Source: Streptomyces sp. MUM 178J (lineage in GTDB: Bacteria > Actinomycetota > Actinomycetes > Streptomycetales > Streptomycetaceae). Taken from it: a stretch of DNA of 64,000 nt. The position numbers and the translations under genes are program-made. Shown one piece after another: positions 23,889 to 34,587 of this stretch. Position 1 is the first letter of the stretch. Each line of letters starts with the position of its first letter. The notes beneath the pieces are model-generated. The model saw nothing but the letters and a program-made list of their open reading frames with translations. It did no database searches and was not told where the DNA came from. The stretch spans positions 76,700 through 140,699 of the forward strand of contig NZ_JADWYQ010000011.1 of the NCBI RefSeq assembly GCF_022414575.1. The letters are read 5' to 3'.

Positions 23889-25602
23889 GCTCGACCGCGC
23901 GGTCTACGCGGATCTCTTCGGACCCACGGCCGGCGACCGCATCCGGCTCGCCGACACCGACCTGCTCGTCGAAATCGAGGAGGACCGCTCCGGCGGCCCC
24001 GGACGCGCCGGTGACGAGGCCGTGTTCGGCGGCGGCAAGGTCATCCGCGAGTCCATGGGACAGTCCCGTGCGACACGGGCCGACGGCGCCCCCGACACGG
24101 TGATCACCGGTGTGGTCGTCCTCGACCACTGGGGCATCGTCAAGGCGGACGTCGGCATCCGAGACGGCCGCATCGCCGGCATCGGCAAGGCAGGCAACCC
24201 GGACACCATGGACGGCGTCAGCCCCGACCTCGTCATCGGCCCCGAGACCGAAGTCATCGCGGGCAACGGCAAGATCCTCACTGCGGGCGCGATCGACGCC
24301 CATGTCCACTTCATCTCGCCCACACTCGTCGACGAAGCCCTGGCCGGCGGCATCACCACCCTCGTCGGCGGCGGCACCGGACCGGCGGAAGGCACCAAGG
24401 CCACCACCGTCACCCCGGGTCCCTGGCACATCGGGCGGATGCTCGGCGCACTGGAGGCGTACCCCGTCAACATCGGACTGCTCGGCAAGGGCAACACGAT
24501 GTCCCGCGAGGCCCTGCACTCCCAACTGCGCGGCGGCGCACTCGGATTCAAGATCCATGAGGACTGGGGCGCCACCCCGGCCGTCATCGACGCCTGCCTC
24601 GGCGTCTGCGAGGAGACCGGCGTCCAGCTCGCCGTCCACACCGACACCCTCAACGAAGCAGGATTCGTCGGCGACACGCTCGCCGCCATCGCCGGCCGCA
24701 CCATCCACGCGTACCACACCGAAGGCGCGGGCGGCGGACACGCCCCGGACATCATCACCGTGGTCTCCGAGCCGCATGTGCTGCCCAGCTCCACCAACCC
24801 CACCCGGCCGCACACCGTCAACACCATCGAGGAACACCTCGACATGCTGATGGTCTGCCACCACCTCAACCCGGCCGTCCCCGAGGACCTCGCCTTCGCC
24901 GAGTCCCGCATCCGGCCGTCCACCATCGCCGCGGAGGACGTCCTGCACGACCTCGGGGCGATCTCGATCATCTCCTCCGACTCCCAGGCCATGGGCCGCA
25001 TCGGCGAAGTGGTGATGCGCACCTGGCAGACCGCGCATGTGATGAAGCGGGCCCGCGGGGCCCTGCCCGGAGACGGCCGCGCCGACAACCGCCGGGCGCG
25101 CCGCTATATCGCCAAGTACACGATCAACCCGGCCGTCGCCCAGGGCCTCGACCACCAGATCGGCTCGGTGGAAACCGGCAAGCTCGCCGATCTCGTGCTC
25201 TGGGAACCGGCGTTCTTCGGCGTCAGACCGCAGCTCGTCATCAAGGGCGGGCAGATCGCATATGCGCAGATGGGCGACGCCAACGCCTCCATCCCCACCC
25301 CGCAGCCGGTGCTGCCCCGCCCCATGTTCGGGGCGCTCGGCAAGGCCGCGACCGCCGGCTCGTGCAACTTCGTCGCCGAAGCGGCGATCGAGGACGGCCT
25401 GCCCGAACGCCTCGGCCTGGACAAGGAGTTCGTTCCGATCAAGAACACCCGCGGCGTCACCAAGGCCGACATGCGCGAGAACGACGCCCGGCCGCGCGTC
25501 GAGGTCGACCCCGACACCTTCACCGTCACCATCGACTCAGAGGTGGTCGAACCCGCACCAGCGGCGGAACTGCCCATGGCCCAGCGGTACTTCCTGTTCT
25601 GA
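23881..25602 (+). CDS. ureC: urease subunit alpha (catalytic)
   Basis: 573 residues, full length. All expected active-site residues are visible: His141 and His143 (AHVHF), carbamylated Lys224 ([10 protein letters not shown]), His253 (HTDTLNE), His279 ([14 protein letters not shown]), flap Cys326-His327 (MVCHHLN) and Asp367 (SSDSQAMG). The enzyme holds two nickel ions and converts urea to ammonia and carbamate. The ATG overlaps ureB by 8 bp, so subunits are translated in step. Confidence 0.97.
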   Translation: MAELDRAVYADLFGPTAGDRIRLADTDLLVEIEEDRSGGPGRAGDEAVFGGGKVIRESMGQSRATRADGAPDTVITGVVVLDHWGIVKADVGIRDGRIAGIGKAGNPDTMDGVSPDLVIGPETEVIAGNGKILTAGAIDAHVHFISPTLVDEALAGGITTLVGGGTGPAEGTKATTVTPGPWHIGRMLGALEAYPVNIGLLGKGNTMSREALHSQLRGGALGFKIHEDWGATPAVIDACLGVCEETGVQLAVHTDTLNEAGFVGDTLAAIAGRTIHAYHTEGAGGGHAPDIITVVSEPHVLPSSTNPTRPHTVNTIEEHLDMLMVCHHLNPAVPEDLAFAESRIRPSTIAAEDVLHDLGAISIISSDSQAMGRIGEVVMRTWQTAHVMKRARGALPGDGRADNRRARRYIAKYTINPAVAQGLDHQIGSVETGKLADLVLWEPAFFGVRPQLVIKGGQIAYAQMGDANASIPTPQPVLPRPMFGALGKAATAGSCNFVAEAAIEDGLPERLGLDKEFVPIKNTRGVTKADMRENDARPRVEVDPDTFTVTIDSEVVEPAPAAELPMAQRYFLF

Positions 25603-25615
25603 TGGGACGGAGCCG

Positions 25616-26278
25616 ATGAGCCGGGCCGCTCTCCTCGTTCTCGCCGACGGACGCTTCCCCGCCGGAGGACACGCGCACTCCGGCGGGGCCGAAGCCGCCG
25701 TCAAGGCCGGGCGGATACGGAACGCCGAGGAACTGGAGAGCTTCTGCCGGGGCCGGCTGCACACCGCCGGCCTCACCGCCGCGGCCCTGGCCGCCGCGGC
25801 CGCGGCGGGCCTCGACCCGCTCGCGCTCGACGACGCCGCCGACGCCAGAACCGCCTCGCCCGCACTGCGCACGTCCGCCCGCAGACTCGGCCGGCAGCTG
25901 ATGCGCGCCGCACGCGCCGTCTGGCCCGGCCCCGGGCTCGACGCGCTCGCCGCGGCCCGCCCCCGCGGCGCGCATCAACCGGTCGTCCTCGGCGTCGCCG
26001 CGCGCTCGGCGGGCCTCGGCCCCGAGGACGCAGCGCACTGCGTCGCCTACGAGACGGTCAGCGGCCCCGCGACGGCGGCGGTGCGGCTGCTCGGCCTCGA
26101 CCCCTTCCAGGCGACCGCCGCCCTCGCCCGGCTCACCCCGGACCTCGACCGGGTGGCGGCCGAAGCGGCACGGGCCGCCGGCCAGGGCATCGACGCACTG
26201 CCCGCGGCCTCGGCCCCGCTGCTCGACATCACCGCGGAACAGCACGCTGCCTGGCCGGTCCGTCTCTTCGCCTCCTAG
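25616..26278 (+). CDS. ureF: urease accessory protein UreF
   Basis: 220 residues, helical. [20 protein letters not shown] is the UreF start motif, followed by [23 protein letters not shown] and [20 protein letters not shown] are conserved. UreF with UreD docks on apo-urease and regulates the UreG GTPase during nickel insertion. It begins 13 bp after ureC. Confidence 0.93.
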   Translation: MSRAALLVLADGRFPAGGHAHSGGAEAAVKAGRIRNAEELESFCRGRLHTAGLTAAALAAAAAAGLDPLALDDAADARTASPALRTSARRLGRQLMRAARAVWPGPGLDALAAARPRGAHQPVVLGVAARSAGLGPEDAAHCVAYETVSGPATAAVRLLGLDPFQATAALARLTPDLDRVAAEAARAAGQGIDALPAASAPLLDITAEQHAAWPVRLFAS

Positions 26279-26310
26279 CCCCCGCACCACGACCCGACAG
26301 GAGCCGCACC

Positions 26311-26984
<674 letters not shown>

Positions 26985-26988
<4 letters not shown>

Positions 26989-27740
26989 GCGTCGACGCCA
27001 CAGCCCGCATCGTCGCCGAGCGCGGCGGACTGCCGGTGCTCCGGGGCGAAGGGCCGCTCGCGCTGCGCCGCACCCGCGCGAGCGGCCCGTACACCCGCGT
27101 CACCGTCGTCGGAGCGATGAGCGCACCGCTCGGCGGCGACCGGCTCGCCATCGAAGCGGAGGTGCGCGACGGAGCGCGGCTCACGGTCGACTCCGCCGCC
27201 GCGACCCTCGCCCTGCCCGGCCGGACACCGCTGCCCGCCCGCTACGAGGTGGGCCTGACCGTGGGCGAGGACGCCGAACTGCGGTGGCTGCCGGAGCAGC
27301 TCATCTCGGCCGCCGGCAGCGACCTGCGGATGCACACCCGAGTGGAGCTGGCCGCCACCGCCCGGCTGGTGCTGCGCGAAGAGCAGATCCTCGGCAGGTA
27401 CGGCGAGGAGCCCGGCACCCTCGCCACCCGGCTGGCGGTCCGCCGTGCCGGCCGGCCCCTGCTCGACCAGGAGCTGAGCTACGGCCCCGGCGCGCCCGAC
27501 GGCTGGGACGGCCCCGCGGTGCTCGGCGGCCTGCGGGCCGCAGGCCAGCTCCTGGTCGTGGACCCCGCGCTGGAGGAGAAGCCCGCCGAGCCGCGGCTGC
27601 TGGGCGAGTCCGCGGTGCTCACCCCGCTCGCCGGACCGGGCCTGCTGGTCACGGCCGCCGCACCCGACGCACGCGGGCTGCGGCGCGTCCTGGACGAGGT
27701 GCTCGCCAAGGTGCTGGAGGCACTGGACGCGACGCCGTGA
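26985..27740 (+). CDS. ureD: urease accessory protein UreD
   Basis: 251 residues, a beta-rich scaffold protein. [32 protein letters not shown] and [19 protein letters not shown] are recognisable UreD segments, at the low conservation usual for actinobacteria. It forms the UreD-F-G activation complex with apo-urease. Last gene of the operon; the convergent plsC-like gene ends 22 bp away. No ureE was found anywhere in the window. Confidence 0.92.
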
Positions 27741-27761
27741 CCCGGGCTGTCGGCGATGCGG

Positions 27762-28469
27762 TCAACCGCTGCGTCGGGAAGCCTTCTTCGCCGCCTCCAG
27801 CTCCGCCTTCACCTCGGCCGCGTACCGGTCGACATACTCCTGGCCCGACAGCCGGAGAATCGCGTACATGATCTCGTCGGTGACCGCCCGCAGGGCGGCC
27901 TTCTCGTTCTCCATGCCCGCATAGCGGGAGAAGTCCAGCGGCTCCCCGAACCGCACCGTGACCCGCTTGATTCTGGGCAGCACCTGACCCGGCGGCTGGA
28001 TCTCGAAGGTCCCCACCATGGCGCAGGGGACCACCTTCACCCCCGCCTTGAGCGCCATCACCGCCACGCCGACCTTCCCCTTGTACAACCGGCCGTCGTG
28101 GGAGCGGGTCCCCTCCGGGTAGATGCCGAGCAGCTCGTTCCTGCCGAGCACCTTCAGCCCCTCCCGGATGGCCGCCTGCCCCGCCTCCTTCCCGGAGCGG
28201 TCCACCGGGATCTGCCCCGCGCTGCGGAAGAACGCCGCCGTGAGCCGGCCCTTGATCCCCGGCCCGGTGAAGTACTCCGCCTTGGCCAGGAAGGTGATGC
28301 GCCGTCGGATGATCGCCGGCATCAGGAAGTGATCCGAGAAAGACAGATGATTGCCCGCCACGATCGCCGCGCCCTCGGCGGGCAGATGCTCAAGCCCTTC
28401 GATCCTCGGCCGGAACAGCAGCCGCAGCAGCGGACCGAGAAGCACGTATTTGAGCACGTAGTAGAACAC
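27762..28469 (-). CDS. 1-acyl-sn-glycerol-3-phosphate acyltransferase (PlsC family)
   Basis: 235 residues from the GTG at 28469, which has AGGGGG upstream and gives the family N-terminus (FYYVLKYVLLGPLLRLLF, a membrane segment). Motif I GNHLSFSDHF (HxxxxD), motif II around FFRSAGQIPVDR and motif III IYPEGTRSHDG are intact. It acylates lysophosphatidate in phospholipid synthesis, at the inner membrane face. The frame extends to 28523 without a ribosome-binding site. Confidence 0.9.
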   Translation of the reverse strand: MFYYVLKYVLLGPLLRLLFRPRIEGLEHLPAEGAAIVAGNHLSFSDHFLMPAIIRRRITFLAKAEYFTGPGIKGRLTAAFFRSAGQIPVDRSGKEAGQAAIREGLKVLGRNELLGIYPEGTRSHDGRLYKGKVGVAVMALKAGVKVVPCAMVGTFEIQPPGQVLPRIKRVTVRFGEPLDFSRYAGMENEKAALRAVTDEIMYAILRLSGQEYVDRYAAEVKAELEAAKKASRRSG

Positions 28470-28724
28470 GGCGGCCCCCTGCCGAGCTGACTCCTGACGA
28501 GCGGTCAGGCAATTGTGCCTCACGTCTCCAAGGGGCGGAGGGCTTCCAGACGGTGAGCAGTCCCGTGTAGCCCGGGGGGCGAAGGGCCGGTCGGCGAAGA
28601 CGTTTCGAGATCAGCATCTTGGTGGTGTCCCGGTGATGCGTCCGGGGTGCCCCTTGTCCCCGGTTCGGGGGCTGGTGCGGTTCAAGCAGCAGCCGTCGCC
28701 GTCCGAAACGGGAAGGGGGACGAA

Positions 28725-29996
28725 GTGCGTGTTCTCAGGCGTCAACCGAGGCGGGCTCCGGACCCCGGGCACAGTCCGGTCAGGGAGCGGCTGAGCGCCG
28801 CCGTCGCGGGGGCTGCGCGGCTGCGCGGGAACCCGGCCGTCGCGCTGACCGTGCGCTCCACGGCCGCCGCCACCCTGGCCTATGTCGTCGCCCTCTGGCT
28901 GAGCAGCCAGCCCGCGCCGCTCACCGCGCCCCTGACCGCTCTGCTCGTCGTCCAGGTGACCCTCTACTCCACTCTGACCACCGGCGTGCGCCGGGTGAAC
29001 TCCGTCGTCGCCGGAGTGCTGATCGCCATCGCGTTCAGCGCCCTCGTCGGGCTCAGCTGGTGGAGCCTGGGGCTGATCATCCTGGCCTCGCTGGTCGTCG
29101 GCCGCATGGTGCGCGTCGACGAGTTCGTGCCCGAGGTGGCGATCAGCGCCATGCTGGTGCTCGGAGTGACCCGGGTGGCCGACACCGCCTGGGACCGGGT
29201 GCTGGAGACGCTCATCGGCGCGGTCGTCGGGCTGCTGTTCAACATCGTGTTCGTACCGCCCGTCTGGGTGGAGACGGCGGGCGAGTCCATCGGCGATCTG
29301 GCGCGCCGCATGCGGCGGCTCATGGTGGCCATCGGGGAGGAGCTCAACAGGCCCACGCCCGTGGCGCGCGCCGCCGAGAAGCTGCATGAGGCCCGCCGCC
29401 TCGACAACGACATCGCCGATGTCGACGCGGCGCTGCGCCAGGCGGAGGACAGTCTGCGGCTGAACCCGCGCGTCAAGGAGGCGCTGCTGAACCGGGTGGT
29501 GCTGCGCACCGGACTCGACACGCTGGAGATCTGCGCCGTGGTGCTGAGGGTGCTGGCGAGGACCATCACCGACCTCGCCAAGCAGCGCCCCGGGGAGGAG
29601 CTGTTCCCGCAGGAGGTGGGCCTGGCCCTGCAGGAACTGCTCGGCCATGTCGCGGACGCTCTCGTCAGCTTCTCCGTCCTGGTCACCACCCAGGCCACCG
29701 ACAGTGCCCGGGCCGCCGAGGCACGGCTCGCCGCGGAGCTGGCGGCTGCCGGCGCGAGCCGTGAGCGGGCGGCGCACCTGCTGCACGGCGTGCAGCGGCA
29801 TCCCAAGCAGTGGCAGCTCCAGGGGGCGCTGCTCACCGAGGTCGACCGGATCCTCGACGAGCTGGACCCGGAGCACCGCAGCAGACGGCTGATGGAGGAA
29901 CTCGACCGCAGCGCGATCCAGCAGCGCGAACGCCATCCCCGGCTGTCCGCGCTCGGCGAGTGGGCCCGGGAGAAGCGTCCCCGCCGGGCCGGATGA
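28725..29996 (+). CDS. FUSC-family (aromatic-acid-exporter-like) membrane protein
   Basis: 423 residues from a GTG with AAGGGGG about seven bases upstream. Six hydrophobic segments occupy residues 45-180 (for example LTALLVVQVTLYSTLT and LETLIGAVVGLLFNIVFV). A long helical, partly coiled-coil cytoplasmic region follows (DLARRMRRLMVAIGEELN onward; ALRQAEDSLRLNPRVKEALL). FUSC proteins are linked to export of aromatic acids or envelope stress; substrate unknown. Confidence 0.85.
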   Translation: MRVLRRQPRRAPDPGHSPVRERLSAAVAGAARLRGNPAVALTVRSTAAATLAYVVALWLSSQPAPLTAPLTALLVVQVTLYSTLTTGVRRVNSVVAGVLIAIAFSALVGLSWWSLGLIILASLVVGRMVRVDEFVPEVAISAMLVLGVTRVADTAWDRVLETLIGAVVGLLFNIVFVPPVWVETAGESIGDLARRMRRLMVAIGEELNRPTPVARAAEKLHEARRLDNDIADVDAALRQAEDSLRLNPRVKEALLNRVVLRTGLDTLEICAVVLRVLARTITDLAKQRPGEELFPQEVGLALQELLGHVADALVSFSVLVTTQATDSARAAEARLAAELAAAGASRERAAHLLHGVQRHPKQWQLQGALLTEVDRILDELDPEHRSRRLMEELDRSAIQQRERHPRLSALGEWAREKRPRRAG

Positions 29997-30006
29997 TGCG
30001 CGGTTC

Positions 30007-30031
30007 GCGTGATACGCGGAGGATTGGGTAC
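30007..30031 (+). promoter_or_regulatory. sigma-B/F-type promoter before the DUF2795 gene
   Basis: GCGT at 30007-30010 and GGGTAC at 30026-30031 are separated by exactly 15 bp, matching the Streptomyces sigma-B-family consensus GNNT-N14-16-GGGTAC/T. The start codon is about 40 bp downstream. A sigma factor of this family is encoded at 36035-36961. Confidence 0.65.
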
Positions 30032-30072
30032 ATAGAGCGAACCCCACCGTCGAGGAGATCGAGGAGGGTGAC

Positions 30073-30453
30073 ATGCAGCGAGGCAGCAACCGGCTCAGCG
30101 CCCACAAGGACGACGAGATGAAGCATGAGCTGCAGGGCCTGCTCCGTTCCGGCCACCCCACCCGTGCGGAGGAGTGGCACGATGTGGAGCCCGCCGCCGA
30201 CGACGACCCCGACATCGCGTCCGGCCCCATCGGGGCGTGGGAGTTCCTGCAGCCCGCGCACACGCTGGAGACCGAGCTGGGACGGCACCTCGGGCGCACG
30301 GCGTTCCCGGCGACCCGTGTCGACCTCGTGCGGATGCTCACCGAGAGGCACGCCCCCGACCGGCTGATACGCATGGTGAACGCGCTCCCGGCGCAGGGGT
30401 CGTATGCGAGCGCGGCGGAGATCATCAGGACGCTCGCGCGACAGTCGCGCTAG
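30073..30453 (+). CDS. DUF2795-domain stress-type protein
   Basis: 126 residues, acidic, soluble. The N-terminal 20 residues resemble the start of similar Streptomyces proteins (GSNRLSAHKDDEMKHELQG); residues 95-122 (LTERHAPDRLIRMVNALPAQ) form the short helical DUF2795 module. Function unknown. The sigma-B-type promoter upstream suggests induction under osmotic or general stress. Confidence 0.8.
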   Translation: MQRGSNRLSAHKDDEMKHELQGLLRSGHPTRAEEWHDVEPAADDDPDIASGPIGAWEFLQPAHTLETELGRHLGRTAFPATRVDLVRMLTERHAPDRLIRMVNALPAQGSYASAAEIIRTLARQSR

Positions 30454-30492
30454 CGCGGACGTTTCCCGGACCCGGGGCTGGGCCCCAGGCCC

Positions 30493-30611
30493 CGTTTCCG
30501 GGGGCTCTGCGTTTCCGGGGGCTCTGCCCCAGACCCCGCGCCTCAGCTGCCGGCGAGGCTTGAAGCAAGGCTCCGCCCCCGGACTCCCGCGCCTCAGCCG
30601 CCGGCGAGGCC
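30493..30611. repeat. direct repeats in intergenic region
   Basis: CGTTTCCGGGGGCTCTG occurs twice in tandem (30493-30509, 30510-30526). A 24-bp block starting CGCGCCTCAG occurs at 30537-30560 and again at 30588-30611 with two changes. The composition resembles the dispersed intergenic repeats at 6379 and 44925. No gene is visible in 30454-30634. Confidence 0.75.
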
Positions 30612-30634
30612 GGCGCCAAGCCCACGGCCGCCCG

Positions 30635-31030
30635 TCAGCCGACCGGCTGCGCACCCCCCGACTCCAGCCTGAGCTGGACGTCCTTCTCCTGGTCGCCTGC
30701 GGCCATGCCCTCGTCGGTCACCCGGAACGCCGAGTCCAGCGCCTCACGCAGCCGGTCCACCGCCCAGTAGCCGCCCTGGACCTCGGCCGTCACCGCCGCG
30801 TGCAGCGGCTCCGGGCCCGGGGACGGACCGGGCGAGATGGGCGGCACCACCTCGAAGGTGCCGGTCCAGACCGTCGGATGCCCCTCGACTATGTCCTGCG
30901 GGATGTCGTCGTCCGCCCGGTCCGAGGCGAAGTTCCGGCGCAGCACCTCGAAGACGACGCCGGCGTCCTCCTTGGTGCAGCCGCTGAGCGTGACGACGAC
31001 CTCCGGTGCGAAATCGTGTGTGCTGATCAC
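30635..31030 (-). CDS. conserved hypothetical protein
   Basis: 131 residues from the GTG at 31030 with AGGAAG six bases upstream. No signal peptide or membrane helix. Sequence features: a beta strand plus helix (APEVVVTLSGCTKEDAGVVF), a proline/glycine stretch (PPISPGPSPGPEP) and a helix (YWAVDRLREALDSAF). I do not recognise the family. It is divergent from the NADH dehydrogenase-like gene. Confidence 0.65.
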   Translation of the reverse strand: MISTHDFAPEVVVTLSGCTKEDAGVVFEVLRRNFASDRADDDIPQDIVEGHPTVWTGTFEVVPPISPGPSPGPEPLHAAVTAEVQGGYWAVDRLREALDSAFRVTDEGMAAGDQEKDVQLRLESGGAQPVG

Positions 31031-31206
31031 TGCACTTCCTTCCTTCCGTCTCCAGCCTCGCCCTGTGCCCGCGCCTTGGCGAGCCGAGCAGGGGGCCGTA
31101 CGGAGCTGTTTGGGCGGCGCGCTCCTGGGCACGCGGACAGCCCAATCCCCCGACGCGTACCAACGCGCACTCATACGGACCCATCCGTCACAGCCGGGAG
31201 TCACTG

Positions 31207-32556
31207 GTGAGCAGAGCGCACACCGCCCGAGCACGCATCGTCATCGTGGGAGCCGGATTCGCCGGCTACCAGGCCGCTCGCACGCTCTCCCGCCGGATGC
31301 GGGACCGCGCCGACGTCATCCTGCTCAACCCCACCGACTACTTCCTCTATCTGCCGCTGCTGCCGCAGACGGCGGCGGGGATCCTGGAGCCCCGCCGCAT
31401 CACCGTGTCCCTGACCGGCACTCTCCCGCGCGTGCGCCTCGTCCTCGGCGAGGCGACCCGCATCGACCTCGACGCACGGCGGGTGCACTACACCGGGCCC
31501 GAGGGCGCCCACGGAGAGCTGGCGTACGAGCGTCTCGTGCTCGCCGTCGGCAGCGTCAACAAGCTGCTGCCCGTCCCCGGCGTCGCCGCCCGCGCACACG
31601 GCTTCCGAGGTCTGCCGGAGGCCCTCTACCTGCGCGACCATCTGACCCGGCAGATGGAGCTCTCCCAGTCGGCGGAGCCTCAGGAGGCCGCGGCACGCCG
31701 CACCTTCGTCGTCGCGGGCGCGGGGTACACCGGAACCGAGGTGGCCGCCCAGGGCCGGCTGTTCACCGAGGCGCTGGCCCGCACCCGGCGTGACCTGCCC
31801 GGCGGCATCCGGCGGCCGCCGCGCTGGCTGCTCCTGGACATCGCCCCGCGGGTGCTCCCGGGGCTCGACCGCAGACTCTCCGACACCGCGGACCGCGTTC
31901 TGCGGATGCGGGGCGTCGAGGTGCGCACCGGGACGTCGGTGCAGGAGGCCACACCGGCCGGGGTGCGGCTGGACGACGGCGAGTTTGTGCCGACCCGCAC
32001 CCTGGTGTGGTGTGTGGGGGTGCGGCCGGACCCGCTGGTCTCCGAGCTGGGGCTGCCCGTCGAACAGGGCCGGCTGCTCGTCGACGCGCGGCTGAATGTG
32101 CCGGGTCACCCCGAGGTGTTCGCCTGCGGCGACGCGGCGGCCGTGCCGGACCTGACCAGGCCGGGGGAGTACACGCCGATGACGGCGCAGCACGCCGCCC
32201 GGCAGGGCAGGGCCGCGGCCGGGAACGTGGCCGCCTCCCTAGGGCGGGGCACGCCCCGCCCTTACTGCCATCACGACCTCGGCTTCCTCGTCGATCTGGG
32301 TGGGGCGCAGGCCGCCGCCAACCCGCTGGGGGTGCCGCTGTCCGGCGTGCTCGCCTCAGCCGTCACGCGCGGCTACCACCTGGCTGCCATGCCGGGCAAT
32401 CGGGTGCGGGTCGCCGCCGACTGGGCGCTGGACGCTCTGCTGCCCCGGCAGGCCGTGCAGCTCGGCCTCGTACGGTCCTGGGCCGTCCCGCTGGACACCG
32501 CTTCCCCCGAGTCGGTGCACACCCCCGGCCCGCCCTGCTCACCCGAGTCCGCGTGA
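31207..32556 (+). CDS. FAD-dependent NAD(P) oxidoreductase, type II NADH dehydrogenase-like
   Basis: 449 residues. The first dinucleotide-binding motif IVIVGAGFAGYQAAR binds FAD; a second, VVAGAGYTGTEVAAQ, binds NAD(P)H. The C-terminal FACGDAAAVPDLTRPGEYTP and TAQHAARQGRAAAGNV are the FAD-binding hallmark of NDH-2/Ndh proteins. The C-terminus has moderate hydrophobicity, consistent with peripheral membrane attachment and quinone reduction. Start is GTG at 31207. Confidence 0.87.
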   Translation: MSRAHTARARIVIVGAGFAGYQAARTLSRRMRDRADVILLNPTDYFLYLPLLPQTAAGILEPRRITVSLTGTLPRVRLVLGEATRIDLDARRVHYTGPEGAHGELAYERLVLAVGSVNKLLPVPGVAARAHGFRGLPEALYLRDHLTRQMELSQSAEPQEAAARRTFVVAGAGYTGTEVAAQGRLFTEALARTRRDLPGGIRRPPRWLLLDIAPRVLPGLDRRLSDTADRVLRMRGVEVRTGTSVQEATPAGVRLDDGEFVPTRTLVWCVGVRPDPLVSELGLPVEQGRLLVDARLNVPGHPEVFACGDAAAVPDLTRPGEYTPMTAQHAARQGRAAAGNVAASLGRGTPRPYCHHDLGFLVDLGGAQAAANPLGVPLSGVLASAVTRGYHLAAMPGNRVRVAADWALDALLPRQAVQLGLVRSWAVPLDTASPESVHTPGPPCSPESA

Positions 32557-32612
32557 GGCCCCTGGCCCCCAGCCCCCGGACGAAGGCCATCGGACGCAGC
32601 TCAAGGAGTGAC

Positions 32613-34493
32613 ATGACCGCCACCGACCCGCGCGACCGCGGCGCCGCCGCCCACGCGCTCGATCTGACCGAGCTGGCCCAGCAGCTCCGGGTGGACGCCG
32701 TCCGCGTCGCCGACCTGGCCGGCTCGGGCCACCCCACGTCGTCGATGTCCGCGGCGGACCTCGTCGCCGTGCTGCTGGCGCACCATCTGCGCTATGACTT
32801 CAACCGCCCCGACCATCCGGGAAACGACCGGCTGATCTTCTCCAAGGGGCATGCCTCACCGCTGCTGTACGCCATGTACCGGGCGGTGGGCGCGGTCGGC
32901 GAGGAGGAACTGCGCAGCTACCGCGAGCACGGCAGCAGGCTGGAGGGCCACCCCACGCCCCGGTTGCCGTGGGTGGACGTGGCCACCGGGTCGCTCGGCC
33001 AGGGGTTGCCGGTGGCCGTCGGCATGGCGCTCGCCGCCCAGCGCCTGGAGAAGGTCCCCTACCGGGTGTGGGTGCTGTCCGGCGACAGCGAGATGACGGA
33101 GGGGTCCGTCTGGGAGGCCGTCGAGTACGCGGGCGCGGAGCATCTGGACGCGCTCACCCTGATCGTCGACGTGAACCGGCTGGGCCAGCGCGGCCCCACC
33201 CGCCACCAGCACGACCTGGACGCCTACGCCCGGCGGCTGAGGGCCTTCGACTGGCACACCGTCGAAGTCGACGGCCACGACGTGACGGCGGTGGACCACG
33301 CCTTCGAAGAGGCCCGCGCCACCGGGGGGCGGCCGACCGCGATTCTGGCCGCCACCCGGAAGGGCCGCGGGGTGGCGGCCGTCGAGGACCGCGAGGGCAT
33401 GCACGGCAAGCCCCTCGAGGACGCCGGCTCCGCCATCGCCGAACTGGGCGGACGCCGTTCGCTGCGGGTCGAGACCGCCGCGCCCCCGGCCGTGCCCGCC
33501 ACGGCGCCCACCGCCCCCCGGGAGCCGGAGCTGCCCCGTTACGAGGTCGGGGACAAGGTCGCCACCCGTGACGCGTACGGCAAGGCGCTCGCCGCCCTCG
33601 GCGCCGTACGGCATGACATGGTGGTCCTGGACGGCGAGGTCAGCGACTCCACACGCACCCAGTTCTTCGCCGAGGAGCACCCCGACCGCTTCTTCGAGTG
33701 CTATATCGCCGAGCAGCAGCTGGCGGCGGCCGCCGTCGGGCTGCAGGCGCGCGGATTCCTGCCGTACGCCTCCTCGTTCGCGGCCTTCCTCACTCGGGCC
33801 CACGACTTCATCCGGATGGCGGCCATCGGACGGGCCTCGCTCTGTCTGGTGGGCTCTCACGCGGGCGTGGCGATAGGCAAGGACGGGCCCTCCCAGATGG
33901 GGCTCGAAGACCTCGCGATGTTCCGGTCCGTGCACGGCAGCACGGTGCTTCAGCCGTGTGACGCCAACCAGACCGCCAGGCTCGTCGCGGCGATGGCGGA
34001 CCTCGACGGCATCCGCTATCTGCGCACGATGCGCGGCGGGACCCCGGTGCTCTACGGCCCCGACGAGCAGTTCCCCATCGGGGGCAGCAAGGTGCTGCGG
34101 CACTCCCGGGCGGACCGGGTGACGCTCGTCGGGGCGGGCGTCACGGTTCACGAGTGCCTCAAGGCCGCCGACCGGCTGGGCGAGGCCGGGATCCCCGTGC
34201 GGGTCGTCGACCTCTACTCGGTCAAGCCGGCCGACGCGGCCGCCCTGCACGCCGCAGCGTCCGACACGGGCTGCCTGGTGACCGTGGAGGACCACCGGCC
34301 CGAAGGCGGCGTCGGCGACGCCGTCGCCGAGGTCTTCTCCGACGGGAGGCCCATGCCGCGGCTGGTGCGGCTCGGCGTACGGCACATGCCCGCCTCGGCC
34401 ACGCCGGAGGAGCAGCTCAGGGAGGCCGGCATCGACGCGGACGCCGTCGCCGCCGCGGTCGAACTGCTCGTGGAGACGGCCGTGGTGCGCTGA
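32613..34493 (+). CDS. transketolase
   Basis: 626 residues in one chain. ThDP-binding half: SGHPTSSMSAADLVAVL, SKGHASPLLYAMY, SGDSEMTEGSVWEAVE and VDVNRLGQ. Pyrimidine half: DGEVSDSTRTQFF and ECYIAEQQLAAAAVGL with the catalytic Glu, then a C-terminal domain with VTVEDHRPEGGVGDAV. It moves two-carbon ketol units in the pentose phosphate pathway. The chain and the linker (PPAVPATAPTAPREPELP) are of the shorter type seen in archaeal-like/mammalian-like transketolases. AAGGAG precedes the ATG; the gene follows the NADH dehydrogenase gene by 56 bp. Confidence 0.92.
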   Translation: MTATDPRDRGAAAHALDLTELAQQLRVDAVRVADLAGSGHPTSSMSAADLVAVLLAHHLRYDFNRPDHPGNDRLIFSKGHASPLLYAMYRAVGAVGEEELRSYREHGSRLEGHPTPRLPWVDVATGSLGQGLPVAVGMALAAQRLEKVPYRVWVLSGDSEMTEGSVWEAVEYAGAEHLDALTLIVDVNRLGQRGPTRHQHDLDAYARRLRAFDWHTVEVDGHDVTAVDHAFEEARATGGRPTAILAATRKGRGVAAVEDREGMHGKPLEDAGSAIAELGGRRSLRVETAAPPAVPATAPTAPREPELPRYEVGDKVATRDAYGKALAALGAVRHDMVVLDGEVSDSTRTQFFAEEHPDRFFECYIAEQQLAAAAVGLQARGFLPYASSFAAFLTRAHDFIRMAAIGRASLCLVGSHAGVAIGKDGPSQMGLEDLAMFRSVHGSTVLQPCDANQTARLVAAMADLDGIRYLRTMRGGTPVLYGPDEQFPIGGSKVLRHSRADRVTLVGAGVTVHECLKAADRLGEAGIPVRVVDLYSVKPADAAALHAAASDTGCLVTVEDHRPEGGVGDAVAEVFSDGRPMPRLVRLGVRHMPASATPEEQLREAGIDADAVAAAVELLVETAVVR

Positions 34494-34587
34494 GCAACCG
34501 CCCCCTTCATGCGGCCGCGCCGCCGTGTTGCGGGTGCGCCCGCGTCACGCGAGGGTCGCCGTATCGGCGCCGAGGAGGCTTGAGGCC

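Noticed and set aside
23674..25155. 493-codon minus-strand open frame antisense to ureC
   Set aside because: Shadow of the highly biased ureC codons; ureC has every catalytic residue.
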